A stretch of 35,267 bases of DNA, taken from assembly GCA_002400495.2 (NCBI GenBank), contig NVQL02000045.1, positions 1 to 35,267 of the forward strand, given 5' to 3'. The position numbers and the translations under genes were made by a program. Below the pieces are notes generated by a model. That model made no database searches. It saw only the letters and a list, made by a program, of their open reading frames with translations, and had not been told where the DNA came from. Positions 23,705-32,176 of the stretch are shown in pieces; positions within the stretch are counted from its first letter, which is position 1; every line of letters begins with the position of its first letter. This DNA is from Alphaproteobacteria bacterium (GTDB lineage Bacteria; Pseudomonadota; Alphaproteobacteria; Rhizobiales; OSC116).

Positions 23705-24457
23705 ATGAAACCATTTAACTCACAAATCACATTAATAACTGGCGTAGGCAGAAGCATCGGCATAGGCGCCGCAATCTGTCGCGAAATCGCCAAAAACGGC
23801 GGCGACATCTTCTTCACCTATTGGAACGAATATGACAAACAAATGTTCCCCAACACCCCCACAAGCGACACCCAACACATAACCAACGAACTTAAACAAT
23901 ACGGAGTTCGCGTTGAAAGCTGCGAGTTCGACCTCTCAAAACCCGAAGCCGCAGCAACCCTCTTCAAACAAGCCGAAGACACCTTAGGCACCCCAACCAT
24001 CCTAATCAACAACGCATGCCGCGACATAGAAATCCCATTCACCGAACTAACCCCAGAAATCCTAGACAAACATTACGCAGTAAATCAACGCGCCGTAACC
24101 ATGTTATGCAGCGAGTTCGTAAAACGGCAGAATGCAGGAAACATCATCAACCTAATATCAGGCCAATCTCTAGGCAGCATGGGCGAAAATCAAATTTCCT
24201 ACACCACAACCAAAGCCGCCGTAGACATGTTAGCACTACAGCTCGCCCCAGAACTCAGCAAACTAAACATCCGCATAAATTCACTAGACCCAGGCCCAGT
24301 TGATACAGGCTGGATGACAGAAGACATAAAACAAGACATTATAAAAGCATCCAGTAGTGGCAAAATTTCTCTACCAAAAGACACCGCTCAATTAATTATG
24401 TCCATACTGTTAGATAAAGGCAAAAAAACAGGCCAAACGATCCACGCACAGAGATAA
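23705..24457 (+). CDS. Short-chain dehydrogenase/reductase (SDR), second type
   Basis: A 250-residue SDR. The cofactor loop is ITGVGRSIGIGAAI (residues 11-24), NNAC replaces the usual NNAG, the Ser is in LISGQSLGS and the catalytic pair in SYTTTKAAVDML. PGPVDTGWM is the segment after strand six. It resembles the 3-oxoacyl-ACP reductase-like SDRs annotated in many bacteria, sometimes near resistance genes; the substrate is unknown. ATG at 23705 comes only 20 bp after the end of repeat R3, and no clear Shine-Dalgarno sequence is visible, so the repeat insertion may have displaced the original leader. Codons are C/A-rich like other plus-strand genes. Confidence 0.88.
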   Translation: MKPFNSQITLITGVGRSIGIGAAICREIAKNGGDIFFTYWNEYDKQMFPNTPTSDTQHITNELKQYGVRVESCEFDLSKPEAAATLFKQAEDTLGTPTILINNACRDIEIPFTELTPEILDKHYAVNQRAVTMLCSEFVKRQNAGNIINLISGQSLGSMGENQISYTTTKAAVDMLALQLAPELSKLNIRINSLDPGPVDTGWMTEDIKQDIIKASSSGKISLPKDTAQLIMSILLDKGKKTGQTIHAQR

Positions 24458-24469
24458 GAGTGTAAATAC

Positions 24470-24590
24470 AAACTTCCAAAGCTTAGTAAGTTAGCACTCC
24501 TGCCTCTACTCGGGTACTTCATTCATACGTTCGCTTAAGCTCACTGTTGACACTTGCGTGCGTTCGTCTGCAGCGGCTTCGAACGGCCGC
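24470..24590. repeat. Possible degenerate remnant of the dispersed repeat
   Basis: The stretch holds ACAAACTTCCAAAGC and CTTGCGTGCGTTCG, resembling the outer and inner ends of R3/R4, but without the core or paired partner. It may be a decayed end. Otherwise I see nothing in the 200-bp gap 24458-24658. Confidence 0.25.
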
Positions 24591-24658
24591 AATCGCACTC
24601 ACTGAATGGCACGTTATTTGGAAACGAGGGATAGATAGAAATGCTGAATTTATCAGCC

Positions 24659-25135
24659 CTAATCAGCAGCCTTTTCATCAGGCCGATGCTTCAACCGCAA
24701 CCCAAACAAAAAATTCCGCAAAATCTGGTCTTTACACTGCCGATAATGCTTATGCCCTTCCTTGCGGAAAAACGCACTCAGCTCATGGCTACTCAACCTA
24801 AAATCAGCCATATCCAAAATGTCCAATATATCATCACTCTTCAAATTCAACGCAATGCGCAACTTCCGAAACGTAATATTATTCGTCATCTCAGTTTCAG
24901 GCTCAGGCTGCGGCCCATCTTTTTTGCCACGGTTCTTATTAATCAACCCGTTCAAAAACACCGCCAACATTTCATCATTACAATTTTTAAAATCTTCAGC
25001 ATCATCTTTTTTCAGCAAACTCGTCACAAAAGCACGGTTAGCCTCAAAATCCGCCTGCGCAAAAATCTCACTCATTTGCGCATCGCTATAGTCAAATGTG
25101 TAGCGAATGCTACGTAAAATATCGTTATTATTCAT
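24659..25135 (-). CDS. DUF1456 (YehS-like) family protein
   Basis: A 158-residue protein made of two copies of the DUF1456 domain. The first begins MNNNDILRSIRYTFDYSDAQ and contains LLKKDDAEDFKNCNDEMLAVFLNGLI; the second begins ITFRKLRIALNLKSDDILDI and contains FFRKEGHKHYRQCKDQILRNFLFGL. A Lys/Pro-rich linker (residues about 68-84) separates them. The family is all-helical and its function is unknown. The ATG at 25135 lies 7 bp after the pgsA stop, so it is likely co-transcribed with pgsA. Confidence 0.9.
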   Translation of the reverse strand: MNNNDILRSIRYTFDYSDAQMSEIFAQADFEANRAFVTSLLKKDDAEDFKNCNDEMLAVFLNGLINKNRGKKDGPQPEPETEMTNNITFRKLRIALNLKSDDILDILDMADFRLSSHELSAFFRKEGHKHYRQCKDQILRNFLFGLRLKHRPDEKAAD

Positions 25136-25141
25136 AATCGC

Positions 25142-25711
25142 TCAATCTCTATTAATCACATGCTGAATGCCAATACGCAGATAATCATACCCCGTATAAA
25201 CCGTCAAACCCGCAGCCACCCACAATAATGTCAGCCCAATTTCAGTATTATACGGCAAAAACTTATCACCCGCATCCCCAGCCAGCAAAAACCCCAGCGA
25301 TAATATCTGCACGGTAGTTTTCCACTTAGCCAAATAAGACACAGGCATATTCACATGCAATTGCGCCAAATATTCCCGCAAACCAGACATCAATATCTCA
25401 CGGCTCAAAATCACCACAGCAGGCACAATAGAAAAATTATCCAGCCCAATAGCTCCATAAGCCGTCAACATCAATATCACAATAGAAATCAGCAGCTTAT
25501 CAGCAATCGGGTCAAGCATCCGCCCCAAGTCAGATTGCATGTCCCACTTACGAGCAATATACCCATCCAAAAAGTCAGTAATACCCGCCACAACATAAAT
25601 GCCAAGCGCAATCCATCGCCATGCATCGCCTTCAAAATAAAAGCACACAACAATCGCAGCCACCGCCACAATTCTAAACATGGTCAATATATTAGGGATG
25701 TTAAAATTCAT
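25142..25711 (-). CDS. pgsA: CDP-diacylglycerol--glycerol-3-phosphate 3-phosphatidyltransferase
   Basis: The committed step of phosphatidylglycerol synthesis in the inner membrane: transfers phosphatidyl from CDP-diacylglycerol to glycerol 3-phosphate. 189 residues with about five to six membrane helices. The CDP-alcohol phosphotransferase signature is complete: DGYIAR, then G and two Asp in GRMLDPIAD, all downstream of ITDFLD. The start MNFNIPNILTMFRIV is typical. In alphaproteobacteria pgsA is usually next to uvrC; here the two keep the same strand but a divergent lipoprotein gene and two repeat copies lie between them. Confidence 0.95.
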   Translation of the reverse strand: MNFNIPNILTMFRIVAVAAIVVCFYFEGDAWRWIALGIYVVAGITDFLDGYIARKWDMQSDLGRMLDPIADKLLISIVILMLTAYGAIGLDNFSIVPAVVILSREILMSGLREYLAQLHVNMPVSYLAKWKTTVQILSLGFLLAGDAGDKFLPYNTEIGLTLLWVAAGLTVYTGYDYLRIGIQHVINRD

Positions 25712-25861
25712 AAATCGCCAAAATCCTTAAACTCATATCCTTATACACCCAAAAAACCAATCTGTGTGCTATTATCTTAAATTTAAGAACACAAACTTCA
25801 CACTTATTAGATATGCTAAACTTATCAAAAAACAAGGTCTAAATGTCAAAGGCAGGAGTGA

Positions 25862-26416
25862 ATGCAAAAAATAATCACATTATGTCTAAGCTTACTCCTC
25901 TTAACCTCTTGCGGCACCGATGAGCCACAAAACCTAAAGCATTTCACCTCACCCTTTGGCGGTAAATACGCAATTCGCATACCCGATCAAGTCCAAATCA
26001 CCGAAAACAGTTTTATTTATGAGGTTAAAATCGAAAACCTCGAAAACGACTATTCCGAAGTTAAAAGCTTCCTCTTAGAGCGGATGAATTTCCACCCTTT
26101 CACCCCCATTTTCAAACCCCATCAACTAGAATTCCTACATTTCGAATATTTCACCATACCGCAAAAACAACGCCAACAAGTCTACGATTACCTGTTCCAG
26201 TGGGACGCCAAAATAACCAACAACCCCACCCTATTCAAAGTCACCAACCAACTCATTTTCGCCGCCTGCCAAAAACAACCAATCCCCGACGATAAATTAG
26301 TCACCACCATTTTCCATCGCCAAAATGAAGATGCCGAATTCATAAAAGTCTACGATGACCTAGAACCTTTCGACAACCTCACAACTCCAAAAATCGCCTA
26401 CCAAAAAATCTGCTAA
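25862..26416 (+). CDS. Predicted lipoprotein of unknown function
   Basis: A 184-residue protein with a lipoprotein signal peptide: MQKIITLCLSLLLLTSCG, lipobox LTSC, acylated Cys at residue 17. The next residues (Gly-Thr-Asp) do not give an inner-membrane Asp+2 signal, so outer-membrane sorting is likely. The mature part is rich in aromatic and charged residues, without a domain I recognise. AGGAG lies a few bases before ATG. It is divergent from pgsA, with CTTAAATTTAAG between them, and is followed 12 bp after its stop by repeat R4. It may have arrived together with the repeats, since it separates pgsA from uvrC. Confidence 0.75.
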   Translation: MQKIITLCLSLLLLTSCGTDEPQNLKHFTSPFGGKYAIRIPDQVQITENSFIYEVKIENLENDYSEVKSFLLERMNFHPFTPIFKPHQLEFLHFEYFTIPQKQRQQVYDYLFQWDAKITNNPTLFKVTNQLIFAACQKQPIPDDKLVTTIFHRQNEDAEFIKVYDDLEPFDNLTTPKIAYQKIC

Positions 26417-26427
26417 CTTTCACTATT

Positions 26428-26832
26428 AAAGACAGTTAGCTGATAGCCAACACTCTGGAAGTCTGCATTTTTACGTTCGCTACGCTCTCTAGTAAGCCCC
26501 TGCGGGCGCTTGCCTCCGCAAGCTTGCAACGGGCTAACCGCCCGACGGCCAGTCGGCCTTGCCTCTCCCTTCGGGATCGGACTTTTTTCCCATGAAAAGC
26601 ACAATGAGCAAACAATATGGCACCTATATGCAGAGCTTCACCAAACTCCAGCTCACTAAGCATAATGCGGTCGGGTTGGGTGGTGAACTCCCGTCCCATC
26701 AGCGGCTGAGTGGCTTAAGCTAGAGAGCGGAGCGAACGAGCGCGCCCGAGCGAAGCGACAAAGTGCCCTTGGGGTGCAGTGCCAAACAAAAATGCAAACT
26801 TCCAGAGCCTCAACGACCAGCCAACTGTCTTT
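26428..26832 (+). repeat. Dispersed intergenic repeat, copy R4
   Basis: A 405-bp element. Its outer inverted ends (26428-26472 and 26788-26832) match at 36 of 45 positions without gaps and share CTCTGGAAGT with R3. The core keeps the loop-and-linker pattern but has new stems: CGGGC-TAACC-GCCCG where R1 has CGCC-TAAC-GGCG, and TCCC-TTC-GGGA where R1 has AGCC-TTAC-GGCT. Towards its right end it carries an insertion (GAGCGCGCCCGAGCGAAGCG and following) shared only with R5. The short minus-strand ORFs inside are not believed coding. Confidence 0.87.
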
Positions 26833-26837
26833 TCGCA

Positions 26838-27032
26838 GCCAAACAACAAATTCAGAATTTACAGAACGCACCAGAATTCAGAATTTCGTCAAACTCTAGC
26901 TCGCTAAGCATAATGCGGTCAGGTTGGGTGGTGAATTTACCTCCCACCAGCGGCTGAGTGGCTTAGCTAGAGAGCGGAGCGAACGAGCGCGCCCGAGCGA
27001 AGCGACAAAGTGCCCTTGGGGTGCAGTGCCAA
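26838..27032 (+). repeat. Dispersed intergenic repeat, copy R5 (left part missing)
   Basis: About 195 bp matching the right half of R4 in the same orientation: the CTCTAGCTCGCTAAGC arm, the GGTTGGGTGGTGAA block, AGCGGCTGAGTGGCTTAGC, and the R4-type right-end insertion through GTGCAGTGCCAA. The hairpin array is absent. A short direct duplication (CAGAATT twice, near 26843-26884) stands at its left boundary. It was probably formed by partial duplication of R4. It ends just before the uvrC terminator. Confidence 0.8.
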
Positions 27033-27035
27033 GCA

Positions 27036-27066
27036 TAAAACTCATGAAAGCTTTCAGCTTTCATGA
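27036..27066 (-). terminator. Intrinsic terminator of uvrC
   Basis: On the minus strand TCATGAAAGC pairs with GCTTTCATGA around TGAAA, then GTTTTAT. The uvrC stop codon lies in the loop, so the last codons of uvrC form the ascending stem. Confidence 0.7.
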
Positions 27067-28913
27067 AAATGGTCATAAATATGCTCAGCCAATTTCACAC
27101 TAATCCCGTCCACCAAAGCAATATTCTTAGCACTCGCCCCAGATACCGCCTTCGCACTCCCAAAATGCAACAACAACGCCTTCTTACGGCTCGCCCCAAT
27201 ATTCGAAATATCATCCAACGGGCTTTTCACCAACGCCTTACTCCGCTTAGCCCTGTGCGTCCCAATCGCAAACCGATGCGCCTCATCCCGCATCCGCTGC
27301 ATATAATAAAGCACAGGGTCATTATGCGGCAGCATAAAATTAGTCCCATCAGGCAAATAAAACGTCTCCCGCCCCGCATTCCGCTCAGGCCCTTTGGCAA
27401 TGCCAATCAAAATAATGTCATCAATATTCAATTCAGCAAACACCTCAACCGCAACCGAAAGCTGCCCCTTACCACCATCAACAAATACAATGTCGGGCTT
27501 TTGCGGTATAATACTCTGCTTAGTCGGGTCATTCTCCTCCGCCAACATCCGCTTAAACCGCCGCGTTAAAACTTCCCGCATCATGCCATAATCATCCCCA
27601 GCCACAATGTCAGATTTTATATTAAATTTCCGATACTGGCTCTTCAAAAACCCATCAACCCCAGCACACACCATAGCCCCAATCGCATGCGCGCCAGATA
27701 TATGGCTATTGTCATAAATCTCAATCCGCTCAGGCATATCCACCATGCCAAATTTCTCCCCAACCTGCGAAAGCAATTTCCGCTGGCTAGATGTCTCCGC
27801 CAATTTCCGCCCCAAAGCCTCTTCAGCATTTCGCAAAGCTTGGCGCATCATATTCATCTTGTCACCACGCTGCGGGCAAATAATCTCAACCTTATGCCCA
27901 ATACGGCTGCCCAAAGCTTCAGACATTAACTCAGCCTCAGGCAATTCATGCGAAACGATAAGTTGTTTCGGACAAGGCTTATTGTCATAAAATTGCGCAA
28001 TAAAACTCTCAAGAATATCTTCCGCCTCATGCCCCTTATCAATTTTGGGATAATAACATCTATTGCCCCAATTTTGCCCCGCCCGAATAAAAAACACCTG
28101 AATGGCCACCTGCCCACCCTGCATAAACAACGCAAAAATATCCCCCTCAACAATCGTCGTCGGGTTCACCTTGTCATCACTTTGAATCATCGTCAAAGCC
28201 GCCATACGGTCACGGTAAAACGCCGCCAACTCATATTCCATATCTTCCGACGCCTTATTCATATTCACCTGAATCTCACGCCGTATATCGTTACTTTTAC
28301 CCTTTAAAAAATCCCCAGCCTGCCCCACCAATTTTTCATAATCATCAAGCGAAATCTCCCCCGTACAAGGCGCCGCACACCGCTTAATCTGATACAGCAA
28401 GCAAGGCCGCGACCGCGCGTTATAATAACTGTCAGTGCAAGTCCGCAACAAAAACGCCCGCTGCAAAATAGATATGGTACGGTTCACCGCCCCCGCCGCC
28501 GCAAACGGCCCAAAATACTCACCCTTAGGCTTGCGCGCCCCACGGTGTTTTACAATTTGCGCCGCCTCATGGTCACGCTTAATCAAAATATAAGGAAAAC
28601 TCTTATCATCCCGCAGCAAAATATTATATTTCGGTTGCAACCGCTTAATCAAATTAGCCTCAAGCAACAAAGCTTCAGACTCAGATTGCGTCGTCACAAA
28701 CTCCATAGAATGAGTCTGCAAAATCATATTCACAATGCGGTTAGATTGGCTACCAATGCGGCTATAAGACATCACCCGCTTCACCAGGCTTTTGGCCTTG
28801 CCCACATAAAGCAGCCGTCCATCCTTAGCAAACATACGGTAAACACCGGGCTTGTTGGGCAGAGTTTGGGCATATTGTTTTATCAGCTCAGGGCCAGAAG
28901 TCACATCGTTCAT
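27054..28913 (-). CDS. uvrC: Excinuclease ABC subunit C
   Basis: The nuclease of nucleotide excision repair, cutting on both sides of a UvrAB-bound lesion. 619 residues. The N-terminal GIY-YIG domain (about 20-100: KPGVYRMFAKDGRLLYVGKA) makes the 3' cut. The UVR motif that contacts UvrB is near 205-240 (REIQVNMNKASEDMEYELAA). The RNase H-like domain has the catalytic Asp in EIYDNSHISGAHAIG and the FVDGGKGQL block. A C-terminal helix-hairpin-helix pair follows (SPLDDISNIGASRKKALLLH). ATG at 28913 gives the usual N-terminus; a longer frame to 28949 is possible but not family-like. It follows folB by about 46 bp. Confidence 0.96.
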   Translation of the reverse strand: MNDVTSGPELIKQYAQTLPNKPGVYRMFAKDGRLLYVGKAKSLVKRVMSYSRIGSQSNRIVNMILQTHSMEFVTTQSESEALLLEANLIKRLQPKYNILLRDDKSFPYILIKRDHEAAQIVKHRGARKPKGEYFGPFAAAGAVNRTISILQRAFLLRTCTDSYYNARSRPCLLYQIKRCAAPCTGEISLDDYEKLVGQAGDFLKGKSNDIRREIQVNMNKASEDMEYELAAFYRDRMAALTMIQSDDKVNPTTIVEGDIFALFMQGGQVAIQVFFIRAGQNWGNRCYYPKIDKGHEAEDILESFIAQFYDNKPCPKQLIVSHELPEAELMSEALGSRIGHKVEIICPQRGDKMNMMRQALRNAEEALGRKLAETSSQRKLLSQVGEKFGMVDMPERIEIYDNSHISGAHAIGAMVCAGVDGFLKSQYRKFNIKSDIVAGDDYGMMREVLTRRFKRMLAEENDPTKQSIIPQKPDIVFVDGGKGQLSVAVEVFAELNIDDIILIGIAKGPERNAGRETFYLPDGTNFMLPHNDPVLYYMQRMRDEAHRFAIGTHRAKRSKALVKSPLDDISNIGASRKKALLLHFGSAKAVSGASAKNIALVDGISVKLAEHIYDHFHES

Positions 28914-28959
28914 TATTTGTTCTATAGCAGATTCACGCCGCCAGACCAATCAAAAAACA

Positions 28960-29340
28960 CTAATCTCGGCAGCGTTCCACAGCCACACCAACACCACCAA
29001 CATGAATAAACGCCTCAGGCTTTTCAATCTTCACCAAAGCCCGTTTCACTTTTTCATCTTTCAAGCAAATGTCAGCAATTTTTTCAGCCATAGCCTCGAC
29101 CAATAAAACATGCCCAGCCTCAACATACGCCTCAATATCTTCAACAATCAGCTTATAATTCACCACATTTTCAATGTCATCATCATGCGGCACATCATCC
29201 ACCACCAAATCAACATCAATAATGATCATTTGCTTGCGCGCCTTCTCATGGTCAAAAATCCCAATAGAGGCTTTTAATTTCATCCCATGAATAAATACAT
29301 GCCGTTCATTCTTATCAGCATTCGCAAAATTCAAACCCAT
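28960..29340 (-). CDS. folB: Dihydroneopterin aldolase
   Basis: Cleaves 7,8-dihydroneopterin to 6-hydroxymethyl-dihydropterin and glycolaldehyde in folate synthesis. The 126 residues fit the family. IHGMKLKASIGIFDHEKARKQ holds the conserved start of the tunnelling fold. DIENVVNYKLIVEDIEAYVE and LVEAMAEKIADICL hold the substrate Glu. The C-terminal VKIEKPEAFIHVGGVGVAVER holds the catalytic Lys region. ATG at 29340 is preferred over ATG at 29346 because AGGGG then lies six bases upstream. It sits between the antiporter and uvrC genes, all minus strand, with very short gaps. Confidence 0.94.
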   Translation of the reverse strand: MGLNFANADKNERHVFIHGMKLKASIGIFDHEKARKQMIIIDVDLVVDDVPHDDDIENVVNYKLIVEDIEAYVEAGHVLLVEAMAEKIADICLKDEKVKRALVKIEKPEAFIHVGGVGVAVERCRD

Positions 29341-29349
29341 ACCCATCCC

Positions 29350-30300
29350 CTAGCCAAGCGCCGTAAATATATAAAACACATAAAACGCCACAAATGTCCC
29401 ACCCACCATAGTGCTAATATTCTTAATGCGCGAGATCACCAGATACAATAAAATCGTCACCGCCAACATAATCCATATATCAACATTAATAATAGAGTCA
29501 GGTATCGCCACAGGGTGCACCAGCGCGGTAAGACCCATCACCGCCAACATATTAAACAAGTTAGAGCCTAAGATATTACCAATCGCCAAATCAGATTCTT
29601 TACGCCGCACTGCCGAAAACACCGCGGCAAGCTCAGGCAAACTCGTGCCCAACGCCACCACAGTCAAACCAATCGCCGCCTCACTCAATCCAAAATCAAG
29701 CGCAATGGTCGATGCCCCTGCCACCAAATAATGCGCACCAAACGGCAGCCCCGCAATACCAAATAGCAAAAACAACCCAATCTTCCAGCCCCGCTTCGGT
29801 GTGGCATCTAACTCACCTTCAATTTCCGAATAATCATATTCGCCATTTTTGCGTGTATCGCGCGATTTTTTGGCTTCAAAATATAAAAACAACACAATGC
29901 CAGCAAACAATATCGCACCATGCCACCACGCCAAAACACCAGTCAACACCAAGGCGGCAAACACCAAGGATGCCAGCATAACCACCTTCATATTCTTACG
30001 CACGTCTTCATTGTCAGCATTCATGCTATAAAATATCGCCGGCAAACCCAGCACCAATAATATATTCGCAATATTCGACCCCACAACATTACCAATCGCA
30101 ATGCCGGGTGTGCCGTTAAATGCCGCTTCGAGCGATACAAATAGCTCAGGCGCACTAGTACCAAACGCAATCACCGTCAGGCCAATCACTAAAGGTGATA
30201 TTTTAAATTTAATTGCCAAGCTCGCCGCACCAGAAACCAGCGCGTCACCAGCAATCAGCAGCAAAATCAAACCACCTATTAATTGAAAATATTCAAGCAT
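29350..30300 (-). CDS. Calcium/sodium antiporter (YrbG-like, CaCA family)
   Basis: A 316-residue inner-membrane cation exchanger with about ten transmembrane helices and the two inverted alpha repeats of the family. Repeat 1 has FGTSAPELFVSLEAA and GNVVGSNIANILLVLG (about 47-85). Repeat 2 has LGTSLPELAAVFSAV and GNILGSNLFNMLAVMG (about 217-256). The acidic residues in GTSxPE are the ion ligands. A charged cytosolic loop (about 145-175, FEAKKSRDTRKNGEYDYSEI) joins the halves. Family members exchange Ca2+ for Na+ or K+. It ends about 10 bp before the folB start. Confidence 0.94.
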   Translation of the reverse strand: MLEYFQLIGGLILLLIAGDALVSGAASLAIKFKISPLVIGLTVIAFGTSAPELFVSLEAAFNGTPGIAIGNVVGSNIANILLVLGLPAIFYSMNADNEDVRKNMKVVMLASLVFAALVLTGVLAWWHGAILFAGIVLFLYFEAKKSRDTRKNGEYDYSEIEGELDATPKRGWKIGLFLLFGIAGLPFGAHYLVAGASTIALDFGLSEAAIGLTVVALGTSLPELAAVFSAVRRKESDLAIGNILGSNLFNMLAVMGLTALVHPVAIPDSIINVDIWIMLAVTILLYLVISRIKNISTMVGGTFVAFYVFYIFTALG

Positions 30301-30396
30301 ATTTATAAGCTCACATCATGTAAATCTGTATGCAAGATATAAAGATTATAAACACAACTACAAGCGGCAAAGCCAATTATTTTGCAAAATAATAAA

Positions 30397-30430
30397 TTTT
30401 AAAGTCAATTTCATTTTAAAGTCAATTTCA
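30397..30430. repeat. Tandem 2 x 17-bp direct repeat
   Basis: Two perfect adjacent copies of a 17-bp unit (TTTTAAAGTCAATTTCA). The second copy includes the stop codon of the HMA-like gene, so the gene end has been duplicated into the intergenic region. Confidence 0.9.
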
Positions 30431-30730
30431 AAGTGACTTAATTTCAGTCGCAGGATAACCCTGCGCCGCCAAAGCAGTTTTAATGTCAAACAAACTGCTC
30501 AACTCATCATCAAAAACCATATAAACAATGTCATTATCATCGGTTAAAATCACTTTTTCAATGCCATCAAGCGCCGATAATATTTTGCGCACTTTATATT
30601 GGTCGGTCAAACCTTGCATATTCACCACTTTAAATTCCACCTGCACCGTTTCGGCAATCGCAGGCGTCACCAAGCCCATCGGCAACAGGCTAAGGGCTAA
30701 AATTAATAAATAGGTTTTCAACAATTTCAT
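30428..30730 (-). CDS. Secreted HMA-like domain protein lacking the CxxC motif
   Basis: A 100-residue protein with a signal peptide (MKLLKTYLLILALSLLPMGL, cleavage likely after AIA near residue 26) and one small domain with the pattern of heavy-metal-associated (ferredoxin-like) domains: VQVEFKVVNMQGLTDQYKVR, then a LSALDGIEKVILTDDNDIVY hairpin and a last helix before GYPATEI. The GMxCxxC metal site is absent (NMQGLTDQ), so copper binding by the usual mode is unlikely. It is predicted periplasmic. ATG at 30730 has GGTAGA upstream. It lies 65 bp downstream of the heme A synthase gene on the same strand, which hints at a link to cytochrome oxidase assembly, but this is only context. Confidence 0.7.
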   Translation of the reverse strand: MKLLKTYLLILALSLLPMGLVTPAIAETVQVEFKVVNMQGLTDQYKVRKILSALDGIEKVILTDDNDIVYMVFDDELSSLFDIKTALAAQGYPATEIKSL

Positions 30731-30794
30731 TTCATCTACCAAATATCTCAATCGGCTTTATATACCGATTAATTGTGATCATCTTATGGCAGAT

Positions 30795-31835
30795 TCATTT
30801 ATATTCATAAGCAATTTTGTAAATGTGATTAATCGCCAACATCAACAAAATCACCGCCCCAATTTGGTGGCTTAAAGCGGTATGCAACTGCACAAATGTC
30901 AGCAAAGTCATAATTCCCAGCCCAATCTGCACCAAAATCGCCAACTTCACCCAAACCAAACTAAGCTTCAATATTTTATTGCTAGCCTCATTGCGATAAA
31001 TAAACACCGCCTGAATAGCAACCAAAACAACAATAAAATAAGCCAACATCCGATGGTTAAATTGTATCGTCGTCACATCTTCAAACGCGCTCAACCAAGC
31101 AGGCATTAAATCATATAACCCATCAGGAACAAACAAATCCCCCATCAACGGCCACGTATTATAAGCCATCCCAGCATCCGTCCCCGCCACCAATGCCCCC
31201 AATAATATCTGCAAAAATATAACAGCCAAAAACACCCAAGCAAAAATCCCACGCCTGCGCTTAGCCATAGCAGGCACATCCGCCTTCCAAGCCTTCAATG
31301 TTCCCAATTCTAAAGCATACCAAAAACTCAAAGCCAACAAAAATATTGCCAATCCCAAATGCGCCGCCAAGCGATATTGGCTCACATCAACCCGCTCCAC
31401 CAGCCCGCTCATCACCATATACCAGCCTAAAACACCCTGCGCCCCACCCAGCAACCCAAGCACCAAATATTTCCAAACATACCCTTTAACAATCTGCTTA
31501 CGCACCAAAAAATAAGCAAATGGCACAAACCATAAAACACCCACAAACCGCCCCAAAAACCGATGCGACCATTCCCACCAGAAGATAGATTTAAACGTCT
31601 CAACCGTCATGTCAGCATGCTCAAATAAATATTCGGGTATCAATTTATATTTCTCAAACGCCACCAACCAATCCTGCGCATTCAACGGCGGTATCGCCCC
31701 CATAATCGGCTTCCACTCAGTAATCGACAAGCCACTATTGGTCAGCCGCGTCGCCCCGCCAACCAAAACCATCAACCCAATAAAAAAACATATGGTCCAA
31801 AGCCAAACCTGCTGCGCTAATATTTGTTTTTGCAT
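30795..31835 (-). CDS. ctaA: Heme A synthase (COX15/CtaA)
   Basis: Oxidises the C8 methyl of heme O to make heme A for aa3-type cytochrome oxidase, so the organism respires with such an oxidase. The 346 residues with about eight transmembrane helices fit the alphaproteobacterial (type 2) form. VGGATRLTNSGLSITEWKPIMGAIPP is at about 25-50, FWWEWSHRFLGR holds a heme-ligand His, LGWYMVMSGL follows, and the second half has QFNHRMLAYF and LHTALSHQIGAV with the other heme His residues. GGGTG lies six bases before ATG. It is divergent from the DUF2842 gene. Confidence 0.96.
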   Translation of the reverse strand: MQKQILAQQVWLWTICFFIGLMVLVGGATRLTNSGLSITEWKPIMGAIPPLNAQDWLVAFEKYKLIPEYLFEHADMTVETFKSIFWWEWSHRFLGRFVGVLWFVPFAYFLVRKQIVKGYVWKYLVLGLLGGAQGVLGWYMVMSGLVERVDVSQYRLAAHLGLAIFLLALSFWYALELGTLKAWKADVPAMAKRRRGIFAWVFLAVIFLQILLGALVAGTDAGMAYNTWPLMGDLFVPDGLYDLMPAWLSAFEDVTTIQFNHRMLAYFIVVLVAIQAVFIYRNEASNKILKLSLVWVKLAILVQIGLGIMTLLTFVQLHTALSHQIGAVILLMLAINHIYKIAYEYK

Positions 31836-31952
31836 TTTTCACCCAATAAAATAAATACCGCTCATTCTTAAAAAATATGACGGCAAAAAACAAGTCAATA
31901 TTGACTTTATCCGCCAAGCAGCTTATTTCAAATACTATATATAGGAGACAAT

Positions 31953-32174
31953 ATGGCGATCAAAATCCCAGAACGCAGCCGCAAACTCATCGGCATTGTT
32001 GCAGTCATAATTTATCTAACCATCTACTGCTTCATCATTGCAGCCATCGGCGAAATGTGGGTATTAGGCAACGGCGTAGGTTGGGAAATCACCTTCTTCG
32101 CCATAGCAGGTTTTATCTGGATTTTCCCAATAATAAAACTCTTCCGCTGGATGGACGACTTAATCAAGCGCTAA
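31953..32174 (+). CDS. DUF2842 family small membrane protein
   Basis: A 73-residue protein with two transmembrane helices (about 12-32 and 44-62) and the family pattern: RSRKLIGIVAVIIYLTIYCF at the start, GVGWEITFFAIAGFIWIFPI in the second helix, and LFRWM near the end. The family is almost confined to alphaproteobacteria and has no known function. AGGAGA is seven bases before ATG. It is divergent from ctaA (117-bp gap) and convergent with the DUF1801 gene, stops 2 bp apart. Confidence 0.88.
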   Translation: MAIKIPERSRKLIGIVAVIIYLTIYCFIIAAIGEMWVLGNGVGWEITFFAIAGFIWIFPIIKLFRWMDDLIKR

Positions 32175-32176
32175 TC

